A DNA stretch of 64,000 nucleotides, taken from contig NW_026262734.1 in assembly GCF_021869535.1 (NCBI RefSeq), positions 90,339,285 to 90,403,284 of the forward strand. Reading direction: 5' to 3'. The DNA is from Mytilus californianus. Its lineage: Eukaryota; Mollusca; Bivalvia; Mytilida; Mytilidae. The notes under the pieces were generated by a model. The model worked only from the letters and a program-made list of their open reading frames with translations. It was not told the DNA's origin and made no database searches. The position numbers were made by a program, and so were the translations under genes. Below are positions 38,158 through 50,869 of the stretch, one piece after another (the first letter of the stretch is position 1; the number at the start of each line of letters is the position of its first letter).

Positions 38158-38699
38158 CATCTTCGCTGGCCAAGGGTTACGATCCACTTCCCTCCTCTCC
38201 ACCCTTGGCAGATTGAGATAGAATTTCGGAGACACAAGGTAATGATATTCATTGGTTGCAGTCGAAACTCGCTGCATCCAATCAAAAAGCGCCTATAACA
38301 TGATCACGTATAAATGTAGAAAGTGTATGTAAACAATTGCCACGTGCTTATTGTGCAACAAGTCTTTACATCCCTAAACATACGACTATATTTACTGACA
38401 ATTTGAATGTTTTTAACAACTAATAGAAGTTTCTGTGTATGTTTCTTGCACAAATGCATGAATGTCAACGTAAATTTTCGTTTCCTGCTTTACCAAGTGT
38501 GTAGAATCTAGACGCTACCGTGTTTTTACCTCCAAATTGAAGAGTTCAAGTGCTACCATTGGTCAAGAATAATGTATTCGGAATGGGCGTGACTTTAATC
38601 TACCGATAGATGGCGCAACATTGTTATTACAAATGTTGGCTTAATCTGCCAAGGGTGGAGAGGAGGGAAGTTGATCGTAACCCTTGGCTAGCGAAGATG
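38158..38699. mobile_element. 542-bp MULE-like MITE nested in another repeat
   Basis: Inverted ends of about 55 bp begin CATCTTCGCTGGCCAAGG and include ccctcctctccacccttgg. The exact 9-bp duplication TGGCTCACA flanks it (38149-38157, 38700-38708). It cuts the 'gatgtggtatga' repeat between ggagcc and accaaacagc. A 9-bp duplication with long inverted ends fits the Mutator/MULE type; no transposase is present. Confidence 0.85.
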
Positions 38700-38911
38700 T
38701 GGCTCACACCAAACAGCAAAGCTACATGTATAAAGGGCCCCAAAAATTACTAGTAACTGACTCTATTTTAAAAGAGTAAAATCCATTTTATTCCTATTTA
38801 TAAGCTTTTTCAATGTTTACCATAAATGAATGCAGATTTCACAAAGAAACACACAATTTTTACAATCTTCCATGCTTTTATTCTTATAATTGATAAAATT
38901 TACATTTAGTG

Positions 38912-39583
38912 TTCGGGGAATTTCCCAAAATATATGAAAGTTGTAAATATTTGTGGTAAAAATGTATGTGACAACTCTTTATTCGGGAATTTCCTCGAAA
39001 TCACTTTCAACATTAATTAAAACTTTTGGTAGCATAGCTATGTGACAAACAGATCTTAAACACATTTCGGGAAAAGTCCCGAAAAAATAACCTAAATGTA
39101 AAATGTATAAAGCATATATGTCTTCAAACATTTCGGGAATTATCCCGAATACCCAACATATAAATATGCTAGAACTCATGACTAATGATTTCTTTTCAAA
39201 TTTCGGGAAAAGTCCCGAAAATCTTAATCACTTATCAAGCATGCTTTTGTTGAATAGATTTCTTTAACCATTTCGGGTAAAATCCCGAAACCAAATTTAC
39301 AAAAATTTATGTTACAGATTTCTTCAAACATATCGGGAAAAATCCCGAAAAAAACAAAATTTCTATGCAAGATTTTAAATATTTCGGGATTTATCCCGAA
39401 AACGCAACGTATATGCTAGAACCCATGACTTATAATTTCTTTTCACATTTCGGGAAAAATCCGAAAAATATAAATCTTGCTGCATAGATTTTTTTACCCA
39501 TTTCGGGATAAATCCCGAAATAAAATCTACAAGCCAAAATTATGCTAGAGATTTCTTAAACATATTGGGAAAAATCCCGAAAA
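38912..39583. repeat. Array of 11 palindromes TTTCGGGA(N)TCCCGAAA
   Basis: Near-perfect dyads at about 38912, 38982, 39065, 39131, 39201, 39271, 39331, 39382, 39448, 39501 and 39563, spaced 50-80 bp. Most are preceded by agatttctt-aaacat. The centres vary (aaaag, aatta, taaaa, aaaaa, attta, ataaa). The first two, GGGGAATTTCCC and GGGAATTTCC, match the kappa-B consensus. The spacer lacks conservation. Confidence 0.88.
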
Positions 39584-40179
39584 ACAAAATTTATAAGATT
39601 TTACAAGACAGAATTTTAATACATTTGAAAAGTTTTTATTTAAGTTTGTTTCCAACACTTGTTGAAATTTGATGATTAATTAAAGAAAATGTGTCAAACT
39701 GAAAAAAAATATGAGACAAAGTGCATATTACAAATTAAACATAAATATAATATTCCATTAAATAAACTGTTAACACAGATATAAATCTGATCTTTATGTA
39801 TTTTTTGTTGTAAAATTCAAATGTGGAAATAAAATGGCATTACTTAAACTTATAAACTATGCAAAATAATTAAAATAAATGTACTAGGATTGAAAGAGCA
39901 AGGTTTTAAAAATTATTTCTTAATTAAAAAGACAAAGATTGATAGATATGGTATACAATAATTCATATATGCAATTACTACGCACCAGTTAACTAATAAA
40001 CTCACATATAGAACTACAATCACGACAATGTTTTATAAATAGCGGTTGCATTAATGGAGCTAAAAGGTACCAACAAGATTTGCAGGATGTATGCCTATAC
40101 AAATAAGATGATAATGCATTATTACATTTATACCAAAAAAACACAACAGTTTGAAAGATATCAGGAAGTCTGCAGTCCT

Positions 40180-43100
40180 TTAAACTATGTTTGGCATTCT
40201 TTTCCTCTTGTTTATCTTCATATCTGTGTCTTTTAAGACTCTCGTCAATTTGTCCTCCAAGATTTCTATGTATTCTACAAAGAAAAGTCACTTCAAGTTC
40301 AATATTTAAAGTCCTTCAGGCATATTATTCATCATTGTTTTTGTCGGCATATTTTGTTCTTTCTTATAATAGATGATTTTGTTATCACAGGACCTTTCGT
40401 AGCTTACTGTATGTCATTTGTTTTGTACAATATTTGAAGCCATATCACACTGATGATGTTTATTAAATTTTGTTCTTAATAAGGCAGTTGTCTCCTTAGC
40501 AACATACTGCATCTTTTTTTCTAATCTGGTGTTCTCATTTTTTGATATATATGTTACATAACCGATTATTACCTGCAAACAAATGAGGCAAACTGGAAAA
40601 GTTTTAAAAAATAAAACAGTTTTTAATTTACTTTTAGAGTTAGCATTAGGATTAGCAATCATACTACAGATATCTTCTTTTCTAAAAGAGAGGCAAAGTT
40701 CTAATCCTATTAATTTAATTGTGTTAGTTTACCAATAATTGTCATAAAACAAACAAGGCAAATTTAAATGGTTTTAAGAAAAATTTGTAAGGGGTTCCTT
40801 AGAACCCAGTGTCTCGCCTGTGATTGCTGCTGTCAATGTAAAGTTGACTTTAACAGTGAGCACAGATTTTACTTGAAAAGACTCAACATTACCTAGACTG
40901 TACTTAACTGTACTTGACTTTGGTCTACAATTTAACCTAATGAGTCTAATAGAGTACTTGATAATCTTGGTAAGGTCTTGCCAAATGCTCAACCAGTCTC
41001 GACCAGTCTCTTAGACTTAGTCTTGACCAATCTCAACTCAGTTTCGACCAGTCTTGACCCAGTCTCCACCCGCCTTGACCTTTAAATTTAGTCTCGACTG
41101 GTGTTAAATCAGCCCATCTATGTCAATTATGTATTGATAAGGTTATATTATAGTTTGGTTTATTGCTGTCAAACTTAAGGATTTACATGTAATTAATAGG
41201 TATAAAAGCTACAATTTTCAGTTTAAACCAAATTCCGACAGTCACCTTCAAAAATTTCTATAACTATTTCAAATCAACCTGGATTTTGAAAAAAATCTAA
41301 AGCTCACGATCATCATTTTTGCTTTTTAAAGTTTCTATTTTTCTATCATAAAATTAAAGAAAGAAAACATCACTTACAGGCAATAACTCAACTGAAGATT
41401 TTGGCCATGTGACTTATTTGTAGATCTTATGGTGTTGATCATTTTTACTATTCAAACTGTTTCCCTCTCTTAACTATAGTTTTCAATAGGGCTAACAACT
41501 AAAAAGATGTGTTTCGATTTGCTGTCCAACCCTAATTTATCGGCTCTGACACTAAATTTTTTTCCAAAAAAATCAAAAATCAATGTTTAACAAAAAAAAT
41601 GTTCCTTATCATGTCCCTAATTTGCACTATTTGTGAACATGAATGCTAATAAACAATTGGCCAGCTAATGTGTGCATGGTGTGCTTGCAGTACACTTGAT
41701 TATATAAATGCAACCATAAATCTAATATATATATACATGATATACAAACATTCATGACAGTTTCACACTTCAAAACATTTGAACAACAGTTCAAAGAACT
41801 TCACTATCAATGACTATGAAATTAGTAAGAAAATATCCTGACCTACTGTTCCTATATTTTTTTTTTACATGCAACTGAAAATGCACATAATATTATTTTG
41901 GCATAGAAAATATTTCAACAAGAGTGCAATACATTCACAAATATCATGCCTGCTTTACTTATGATTGAAAATATGACTCTTTTACTACAATTATCACATA
42001 AACTTGATCCATAAATGATCCATGAAAATGAAGTCACGGTCAGTTTAGCCAGTCAAGCAAATACAGCTTACAATCATTTCATACACCAATATAGTGGCCT
42101 TATTGCTACTAGTATCTGAGAGATAGACCCAACCACATAAACTAAACATTTTCCAATGAACCAGGAAATTGAGGTCAAGGTCAGATGATACCTGTCAGTT
42201 GCACATGTATACCTTACAATCACTCCATACACCAAATATATGACCTACTGCTTAAAGTATATGGATAAGGACTCGACCACCTTACTTGTCCAAATGGAAT
42301 TGTAACTTGTCCAAAAAGAATCTTAATATTAACCTTTTTTGCATTTTAAGCTGATTCAATGAACAAAATGAGTTAAAACAATGGAACAGAATTTGATTAT
42401 TATCTCTTGATATCCTTTTCAAAAATATGAGTCGAGAACAACTAAATCTAGTATTCATCAAAGCCAAAGTCTCATCCGACTCAGCACATGAGGCACAGTC
42501 TGGTCATGCTGGTAGGCCTGCTAGTCCACACTCATTTGGTTTGTATCCTGGTCTTTTATGTTAAAAATATTGATTATTATGATTGATGCCCTACTACAAT
42601 CAGCTGTTTTAATATATTAAAATGTTTATTCAAATGCAATCAAATATTGTTTTGTCTACATATGATCAAATATAATTTTCTGAATTTAATAGTCAATAAT
42701 TTATTCATTTTTATTTTAAAAATATTTTTGATAAATAAAATTTATCATATTTATTATAAAGCAACAGAATAAGGAAAGGAAATGAGGTACTGGGTTGTCT
42801 TGGTCCCAAGATATCTCCTACAGTGCCAAACTGTCTTGTTACCTTATCTACAAAGCAGTAAGACCGGATTCGGAGATAGTATGTGATAGTTTGCGTTTTA
42901 TCTCTTAAAAAGTATCTGACAAAGAACCCATTTTAAATTATTGCTTGCAAGTAAACATGTCAAATTAATAATTGCTTTTATCTTCTTTTATTGTTTTTTT
43001 TGTAATTACTTTTATCGTCAAAGATGGATTTAATTTTTTTTCTACAGAATAATTTAACTTGTCCCGTCGGAAAAAAGCTTCATATGGCTTTTACTTGTCA

Positions 43101-43521
43101 GACCTTTTTTTCCTCTGGTACCGGACAATCGACACATATTATTGTTGAGCCCTGCAGTGGTTAAAGGAGATGATTTTTGTAAAAAATAATGGATGACTGA
43201 TACCAAGTGATGAAAATAGCTTACTTGACCAAACCAGTCAGGTGAGCAAATAATGTGGGACAATCGTGAAGATGATTCATGGACAATTCAGAAGTTTAAT
43301 GTTGAGCAATCAGGAGTTGTTTTGATAGTATTTTATTTGTGAAATAGCACATTTTGTTAGACATAACATATTTTTGCACACTTACAAACTTTCAAACTTA
43401 CCTTTCACATCTTCCCATATTTTGACTAAGAAAGTCCTTGAACTTCACAGAGAATTGAATCACAGACCTTTCTCTTCACATTTGTCTAGGCTAACTGCAT
43501 GTCCTATGGAAATATGTCGAT
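40180..43521 (-). CDS. Candidate small three-exon gene, unidentified
   Basis: Proposed minus-strand exons are 43402-43521 (acceptor ttatttcag, donor AAAG|GTAAGT, ATG at 43418 in good context), 40632-40681 (acceptor ctcttttag, donor AAAA|GTAAAT) and 40180-40274 (acceptor ttctttgtag, TAA). Phases join to about 53 residues: MGRCER, then KEDICSMIANPNANSK, then a charged helical tail beginning YIEILEDKLTRVLKDTDMK. A second reading of 40150-40274 (IHRNLGGQIDESLKRH...) is also open. No family is recognised. The introns hold repeats, and each exon alone could be chance, so this is a weak model. Confidence 0.2.
40850..41110 (+). repeat. Degenerate CCAGTCTTGA-type repeat
   Basis: Irregular copies of accagtctcgacc and related words. 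A 72-codon minus-strand frame across it is an artefact of the repeat. Confidence 0.55.
41380..42270 (+). repeat. Bivalve-type tandem repeats
   Basis: 41380-41500 shares ggcaataactcaa and gacttatttgtagatctta with the units at 36.8-37.8 kb. 41990-42260 holds two units with aaaatgaagtcacggtcag / ggaaattgaggtcaaggtcag and cttacaatcat/ctc-catacacca. Confidence 0.5.
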
Positions 43522-44319
43522 CTGAAATAAGAACAGAATGGCCTAAACCTCATGATGAAAATGTTTATCATCCATATCTTTTTTTTTACATATGAACTGC
43601 TTGAAAGCACAATTTAAAATGGTGATTTGCACCTAAATGGGTGGACATTGAATCAACTTCTATGAAATTTTGTCTATGAAATTAGGCCAGAGATATGATT
43701 CTCACCTAAATAGGTGGATATTGGATCAATTTCTATGAAATTATGTCTAGAAAAAGAACGAAGTTGAAAATAGATATAATATATCATTCATTACAAATTA
43801 TCATTCTCAAGCAGAAAACTTCAAAAAGTATTCAGGAAATACTTGCATCTTAATTATTAAAACAAATTCTACAATAGGTGCCAAATTCCATAAAGCCTAT
43901 CAATAGGATTCAAAAGAAATAGAAACATTGGTTAATAAGTGAAACGAGCTATAAACATGATAAAATAATTTATATAAACCTCACAGTTCCTACTAACATT
44001 TAACTGTGCAGAACTAATTAATGACCATCATGTAAACAACACACTTAACTGATACTCTGAAGACCACACTTCCTTACTATGAAACACTTAATTCAACATT
44101 GGTTAAAATTGTTTGAAAAACAAAAAATTAAAATGCAAATTCTAATTAACAAATTAAAAAAAAAAAAACAATTCAAAAACTATTTAAAAATTAAAAAATT
44201 AAAACTGTAATAAATAAAAAAAAAAAATAAATGAATAGAAATAAAAGTAAAACAGCAATAAAAAAGAAATAAATGAAAAAATGGGGAATGTGTCCATGGG
44301 GCACAGATGATGCCCCCAC

Positions 44320-45170
44320 TTGCATATCATTTAAAGTTATAAATGGACATAACTGAAGAACGGTTAAAGTGACGCTACCCAAATTTGTTATTGATCTGAG
44401 TTTTGTAGTAATAAGTATTGTGTATAAGTTTCATGACATTTGGTTGAGGCAAACTTAAGTTAGAGAACGGAAACGAAAAATTCAGCAATTTTTCCTTTTG
44501 TAAATGGGCATAACTCTATAAACATGATAAAGGTTAGAGACAGAGTTACACCACCAAAATTCAAACTTGATCTGTATTTTGTAGTAATAAGTATTGTGTA
44601 TAAGTTTCATAACATCTGGTTGAGGCAAACTTAAGTTAGAGAACGGAAACGAAAAAATTCAGCAATTTTTCCATTTGTAAAGGGGCACAACTCTAAAACG
44701 GTTAAAGTGACACCACCAAAATTCAAAATTGATCTGTATTTTGTAGTAATAAGTATTGTGTATAAGTTTCATAACATTTGGTTGAGGCAAACTAAAGTTA
44801 GATTGATTGATTGATTGATTGGTGTTTAACGCCACTTTCAACACTATTGTGCTATTTTGTGGCGGTCAGTTGTTATTGGTGGAGGAAGCCAGAGTGCCCA
44901 GAGAGAACCACCGAACTTCGGTAGGAAAACTGACAATCCTAGTCAATTTAGATTGGAGTCGAGTGCACCTGCCCCATGCGGGATTCGAACTCACAACCTC
45001 AGTGTTGACTGGCTAGTGATACAGTAGTTCGACTACTTAGACCACTCGACCACCGAGGCCCCACCAAAGTTAGAGAACAGAAACCAACTTTGGGACGTAC
45101 AGACAGTTGGATGTACGTACGGATGGACAAGGGTAAAACTTAATGCCCCCTCCGCTATGGCGGGGGCATA
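44320..45170 (+). repeat. Three-unit tandem repeat (about 180 bp) with GGAC-rich end
   Basis: The units repeat ttttgtagtaataagtattg, tgtataagtttcat and ggttgaggcaaac. The third is interrupted by the SINE. After it come agacagttggatgtacg and cggatggac, then ccctccgctatggcgggggc. Confidence 0.8.
44802..45065 (-). mobile_element. tRNA-derived SINE with (ATTG)n tail
   Basis: Read on the minus strand it opens with a tRNA-like head (A box TGGTCGAGTGGTC, B box GAGTTCGAATCCC), then a body ending AGTGGCGTTAAACACC and an (AATC)n tail. The exact 8-bp duplication AAAGTTAG flanks it (44794-44801, 45066-45073). It interrupts the third unit of a tandem array. Confidence 0.85.
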
Positions 45171-45699
45171 CAAACAAAAAAAAACAAAAGGGATGGTCTC
45201 TGATGAAGGTTTTCCTAAATAACCCAAAACATTGCATCAATGTACATGATGTAAGGCCAGAGATATGATTCACACCTAAATGGGTGGATATTGGATCAAT
45301 TTCTATGAAAATAAGTTACAACTAAAAATGTTTAAAAAACAGAATCATGGCAAAATTTGTTTTGAAACAAGAGGCTTTGTATCACTCACCTTGTGAACAA
45401 AACACCAGTTTACTAGGACTTTTAAATGCACATACTATACAGCTGTATATATATAGGTACTGTTTGTGTTGCTGATCACTTTTGTATTTAACAGGTTTAA
45501 CCTGACCTACATGTATAAGCTTATAGATATCAAGCCAAACTGTAAAAAAACAGTAAATATCAATGTTTCAAGGGCAATAACTCCAAAATCAGAAATTAAT
45601 GTTAAAAATATCATAAAAGAACATACATGACATAGATCTTGTCATGCTGATCATTTTTGTAGTCAACACTTTTAACAGGTCTATCTCCTAGTTTTCAAA

Positions 45700-45975
45700 T
45701 GACAGCAAACAAGAATGTATCCATAGTACATGGATGCCCCACTCGCACCATCATTTTCTATGTTCAGTGGATTGTGAAATTGGGGTAAAAACTCTAATTT
45801 GGCATTAAAATTAGAAAGATCATATCATAGGGAACATGTGTACTAAGTTTCAAGTTGATTGGACTTCAACTTCATCAAAAACTACCTTGACCAAAAACTT
45901 TAACCTGAAGCGGACAGACAGTCATGCGGACGGACGAAGGAAGGGACGCACAAACCGAAAAACATAAATGGGGCA
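45700..45975 (+). repeat. Bivalve repeat with GGAC-rich end, copy 1
   Basis: Runs from aagaatgtatccatagtac through aaaactaccttgaccaaaaac to cggacagacagtcatgcgg and a ggacggacgaagg tail. A copy lies at 56878-57135 with the same ends. Confidence 0.75.
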
Positions 45976-46374
45976 TAAACACTCCTAAAAGTTAGAAAAA
46001 TAGGTATTTCAGGGGCAATATATAAAAATAAAGTAATCTTTTTATTCCTTGGTGGATAAATTTGTACATCTTGTCAAGCTGATCATTTTTCTAATTTACA
46101 CTTGTATCTTAACTAAGCTCCAATAATTTTTAAATTAAGTGGTCATGTTGACTTATTTAAAATGTATATGTCTTACATACATTTGTGCAGTTAAAAGTTG
46201 TCTATACCTGTCATAGTTTCTGCAAAAAAAAAATGTTGGTAAAATATTCATTCAAGGGCAATAACTGCTTTAAAGGATCAATTGATGATTTAAATGAAAG
46301 AACCTTAGTGAGCGCACTCACATGCCCCACGTCCCCACATTGTCATTGGAGAAATAAAATAAGTGTAAGAAAAA

Positions 46375-46882
46375 AAATTGTATCAGAAAAAGAAATTGAA
46401 TCATAATTTCCTGTCAATATGCACATCTACATAGTATGTCCTTATTATCTACACAGTTTCATGAAATTCTGTTGTGTGGTTTGAGAGGAGTTGCGATGAC
46501 AAAAGGTTGCAGTAGTATATTGGGCAAATAAGTTCAAAGGGGTGTAACTCCTGGAAAAAAAATTGAATCGTAATTTCCTGTCGATATGCACATCTACGTA
46601 GTATGTCCTTATTATCTGAAAAGGTTTCATGAAATTCTGTTGTGTGGTTTGAGAAGAGTTGCGATGACAAACTGCTGCAGTAGTACATTAAAGTAAATAA
46701 GTTCAAAGGGGCGTAACTCCTAGAAAAAGAATTGAATCGTAATTTCCTGTCGATATGCACAACTACATAGTATGTCCTTATTATCTAAAAAGGTTTCGTG
46801 AAATTCTGTTGTGTGGTTTGAGAGGAGTTGTGATGACAAGAAACTGGACTGACGGACTGACGGACGGGTCAAAAACATTATT

Positions 46883-46915
<33 letters not shown>

Positions 46916-46920
46916 GTAAG
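46375..46920 (+). repeat. Three-unit tandem repeat (about 180 bp) with GGAC-rich end
   Basis: Units share gaatc-taatttcctgtc, tagtatgtccttattatct and attctgttgtgtggtttgag. They end in actggactgacggactg and acggacgggtc, then ccctccgcaactcgttgcg. Confidence 0.85.
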
Positions 46921-47240
46921 TCCTATTAAGGCTATTCCCAGATCTTACTTTGCTGAACATATTTATCACTTAAAGTTTCTCTCTTTCTATCATTGTTTCT
47001 GCAAAAAACATAATTTTTGGTAAAAATAATTTTTTAAGGGCAAAAACTGCTTTAGACATGATAAAGGATCAATTGACTATTTTGGTCATGTAAGCTTATT
47101 CACAGATCTTACTTAGCTGAACATATTAACCACTTAAAGTGTCTCTCCATCTATCATATTTTCTACAAGAAACTTGAAATTCTAATAAAATTTTGTCTTT
47201 CAAGGGCAATAACTCATATAAGGATCCATACTACTGTTTT
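46920..47240 (+). repeat. Bivalve-type tandem units
   Basis: Two units of about 165 bp with cagatcttacttwgctgaac, cacttaaagt and tctctc-atctatcat. A related stretch precedes at 45480-45680 and 46010-46270. Confidence 0.6.
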
Positions 47241-47329
47241 GCTGTTTAAAATTTATCTTTATCTGAAATTGTTTTCAATATGACAATCAGTGTTACCAAG
47301 AACATAATAAACTTCCATACTGAACTCTT

Positions 47330-47781
47330 GGCCCGAGAACACAGTTATTTCGTAGTGCATTTCTTTTAGACAATAAATTCAAATTAAAAAAATCGCACCT
47401 GCTCTATCTCAAAAAGATTTTTACAGTGTAGTGTACTACTATTGATACAAATAATATCAAAATTATAGAAACTTCTACCAGCTCTAACTCAAAATATTGA
47501 CAATTCTGTGTTAAGGGGGGCTAAAATTCAGTTTGACAGCTTCCGACATTCTAATTTTTGACCTTTTTTAACTGGACCAAATCACTACTTAACATAAAGA
47601 TTCAGCACCCAAATTTTTTTAACATGTAATTTCATCCCCTTACTTAATATTTCATGCATAAAATATCAAGAAATAAATTGGGAAAGTGTATCAAAAAAAA
47701 ATGCAAGTTATACACTGTTCACACTAGGGACTATATTTGTAGACAACGAAAACCAAAGGACGATAACTGTGTCCTTGGACC
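47330..47781. mobile_element. 452-bp TIR element, copy 1
   Basis: Ends GGCCCGAGAACACAGTTAT and, inverted, GGTCCAAGGACACAGTTAT. By eye it is identical over its whole length to 49077-49528. The right end is flanked by TA; the left flank is TG, probably a changed TA. Confidence 0.75.
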
Positions 47782-49076
47782 TAATAGGATAGAAAGACTT
47801 GACCAATTTTAATAAAACTTTGCATGACCTAAGCTTAGGCAATTTTAAGATAGTTGGCCAAGTTTCATGGACATAGGATATATATTATAGAAACTAGGGC
47901 CATTTTAATATTGAAATTTGGATGTTTATTTTTGACGTTTAAATCAAATATTTTCAACTGTCAAGATTTTGGCCTAAAAAATTTAAATATTGCAAAAATT
48001 TGCTTTTTAAATACTCTTGAATTTAATATAATAAGTATTAAAAGCAACGGAACACTCATTTGATTTATCAGATTTATTACAGTTATTCAAAAGTCAAATT
48101 TATATGAGCCTGTGCCTGAAAATAGAGATTTTCGAATTAAGGGAAGCCTTACATAAACATGCATTTTTTTCAACCAATTTGAAGTTTTTGAAGGTTTTTA
48201 ACCATACATTATTCTTCCATATATATTAAATGTACTTTAAATGTAAAGAAAAGTTACAAAAAGCATACTACATGAGTATGAAATGGTCTTAGGCCATGTA
48301 AGACTGAGAATTATTTAGAGTCGATTTAGGCCGTAGCCCATATTTACATATAAAAATGCACACAGAGGCTATAAGGAAGTGAAATTTGTTTCTTTTTGCT
48401 CATTTCTATGCTAAGATGTCATGATACAAGAAGTCTAATTGCAAAAGGACTCTTGAATTCAACTTTTTTTTGCAGACAGTATGGTCTGATGACCAGTTTT
48501 TCACTTTTCAATGGAAAACTTGCATGTAGTTTTAGTCTCATTTGGCATATATTTGAACCACTTACTATCCTAAAGAAGAAAATTATGGTAGCATATGAAA
48601 TGAATAGGGTGTACTGATCATTGTAAAGTGTTTTTTTTACAGATTTAGTGAAATATTTGTGACGGACTACAGATTTTATGTACAAAGCTCTACACATTTC
48701 ACATACATCAAACAGGCCGTTTAACCAGGGACATAAATACAAATATTCTGCACATTTTTTCTGTGATAATCTACTTTTCTCTAGATTCCGAGTTCACAAA
48801 TGGTTAATTAAATTTGATTTAAGCATAGAAACACAAATATCAGGAACATAAAAAGCTGTCAGATAGAAAGTCAGCATGGCTCTTAGGCATAAAATGGAAA
48901 CTGCTTTAAAATGCTTATTTTAGCCGTATAATGCCAAAATGGGACATTTTAACAGAATTTCTGTCAAACAAAGATCTAAATCCTTTAATTTTATTGAGTT
49001 TGACAAATTGAAACCAGAAAACCATTCAGGAAAGTTGCCAAAGTACAGAATCTACATTTACGGAATTCATCTCTTA
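47782..49076. other. Sequence between the two identical TIR elements
   Basis: 1.3 kb of AT-rich sequence. Open frames at 48396-48617 (plus) and 48419-48742 (minus) overlap antisense and show no domains. It could be unique host sequence, or the body of a larger element bounded by the two copies. Confidence 0.4.
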
Positions 49077-49528
49077 GGCCCGAGAACACAGTTATTTCGT
49101 AGTGCATTTCTTTTAGACAATAAATTCAAATTAAAAAAATCGCACCTGCTCTATCTCAAAAAGATTTTTACAGTGTAGTGTACTACTATTGATACAAATA
49201 ATATCAAAATTATAGAAACTTCTACCAGCTCTAACTCAAAATATTGACAATTCTGTGTTAAGGGGGGCTAAAATTCAGTTTGACAGCTTCCGACATTCTA
49301 ATTTTTGACCTTTTTTAACTGGACCAAATCACTACTTAACATAAAGATTCAGCACCCAAATTTTTTTAACATGTAATTTCATCCCCTTACTTAATATTTC
49401 ATGCATAAAATATCAAGAAATAAATTGGGAAAGTGTATCAAAAAAAAATGCAAGTTATACACTGTTCACACTAGGGACTATATTTGTAGACAACGAAAAC
49501 CAAAGGACGATAACTGTGTCCTTGGACC
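49077..49528. mobile_element. 452-bp TIR element, copy 2
   Basis: Same orientation as the copy at 47330-47781 and apparently identical. Flanked by TA on both sides (49075-49076, 49529-49530). Confidence 0.75.
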
Positions 49529-50686
49529 TAATAAGTTCGGTCAAGAAAGACAACTCGTACTAAAAAAGGGAGGTAACTCAATTTTCTTATAAAGGGAAAC
49601 GAGTTTATCAGTATTTCCGAGAAACATGTTGATTTTTGCACGCCAACTTATGTACATAAATAATAAAATATCGGATCACAACAGGTTTTGAATGTTTGAT
49701 GATCGATATCCACGCTTAAATCCAATAGTATAATAATTTGTAATCTCAATAGGAAACCGAGTTTAGAATCAAATTAGAATTATTAGGGTTTTAATATAAT
49801 AATATTAATTAGTTTTTATTATGCGAGATGCGTATCTATTGTAAAAAATTCTTTCTTAATCTTTGAACATTTTTCTAAACATGCAAATTCTGTTACGAAA
49901 AATAGAAGTATTTGATTTTATAAGACAAAATAAAAAAAAAAACAGAGAAAAGAAAAAAAAAAGAAATCTGCCCACCTAAAATATTGAATTTTGCCATTTC
50001 TGGTTGAATGACTATATATATTTTTATTCTCATACAGACAATGCATTACATCGGTACAGAGAAAAATTATAAACTCATATTAACTCAATTTAACTATTAA
50101 CGAACTTAGTGAAATGTTTGCTTCTTTTTTCATCTTTGAACTGCAAGATGGCGAAATGCATCTAAGTTTAAAATAGAGAACGATTTAAAACAAAATTGAT
50201 TTCACTTCTTCAATACATGTGGTATACATAAATTTGGCCACTAATAATAAATAAAAAGTATTATGTAATCAAATTTGGTTAAATATCTATTTCAAGTTTA
50301 TGATCTTTTATATGTTAAGGTAGTAAGGTAAACATAAATAAACAGAATTAACACCTTTATGTTATTGCTTCGAAAACGATGATGTCCTACTGATTTTATG
50401 GCCATCATACTCATACTTATATTCCTTAGTTTTAAGAAGACACATTTAACCAATTAATTGTATGGTGTGTTATAACTTTGGATATCAAAATAAAGGTAAA
50501 TACAGAAAAGCGCTCTGGACGCATCAAAATCATTAAAGAAGTGATATTGTCAATGTTAGACATGAATCCCAAAGTTTTTCATTTGGAAAAGTTTTTTTTT
50601 CTTATTTCATTTTACATTTTAGCAGATTTAATAAGTACAAGTTGATTCGAAAGACTGTGTCATGACTAAACCATTGCAGAGATTGT

Positions 50687-50869
50687 TTAAACACTATTTT
50701 TTTTAGTTAGGCTAAATTCCTTCATAGAAGTTAAGCGGAACTTAACCTTTTTTCGCTTATATTTCAATATCTCAACATCTCGGGTAACTTTTCCCGTTTG
50801 TGCATCCAGATAGTACCACCGTGTCCTATAACTATTTTCTTGACTTAAAACACTCAGTATGTCCACATT
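50687..50869 (-). CDS. Orphan terminal exon, unidentified protein
   Basis: A 61-codon open stretch on the minus strand after a possible acceptor (gttgtcatag), ending TAA. It reads NVDILSVLSQENSY, then RTRWYYLDAQTGKVTRDVEI, then a basic run (LKYKRKKVKFRL) and a Lys/Ser-rich end. Composition looks like real coding sequence. No family is recognised, and no upstream exon could be linked to it. Confidence 0.3.
   Translation of the reverse strand, partial: NVDILSVLSQENSYRTRWYYLDAQTGKVTRDVEILKYKRKKVKFRLTSMKEFSLTKKNSV

Noticed and set aside
38912-39583. CRISPR-like appearance of the palindrome array
   Set aside because: Repeats are imperfect, spacers vary from about 30 to 60 bp, there are no cas genes, and the genome is eukaryotic.
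47330-49528. LTR retrotransposon with 452-bp LTRs
   Set aside because: The direct repeats lack TG...CA ends, each has its own terminal inverted repeats and TA flank, and no primer site or polypurine tract is seen.
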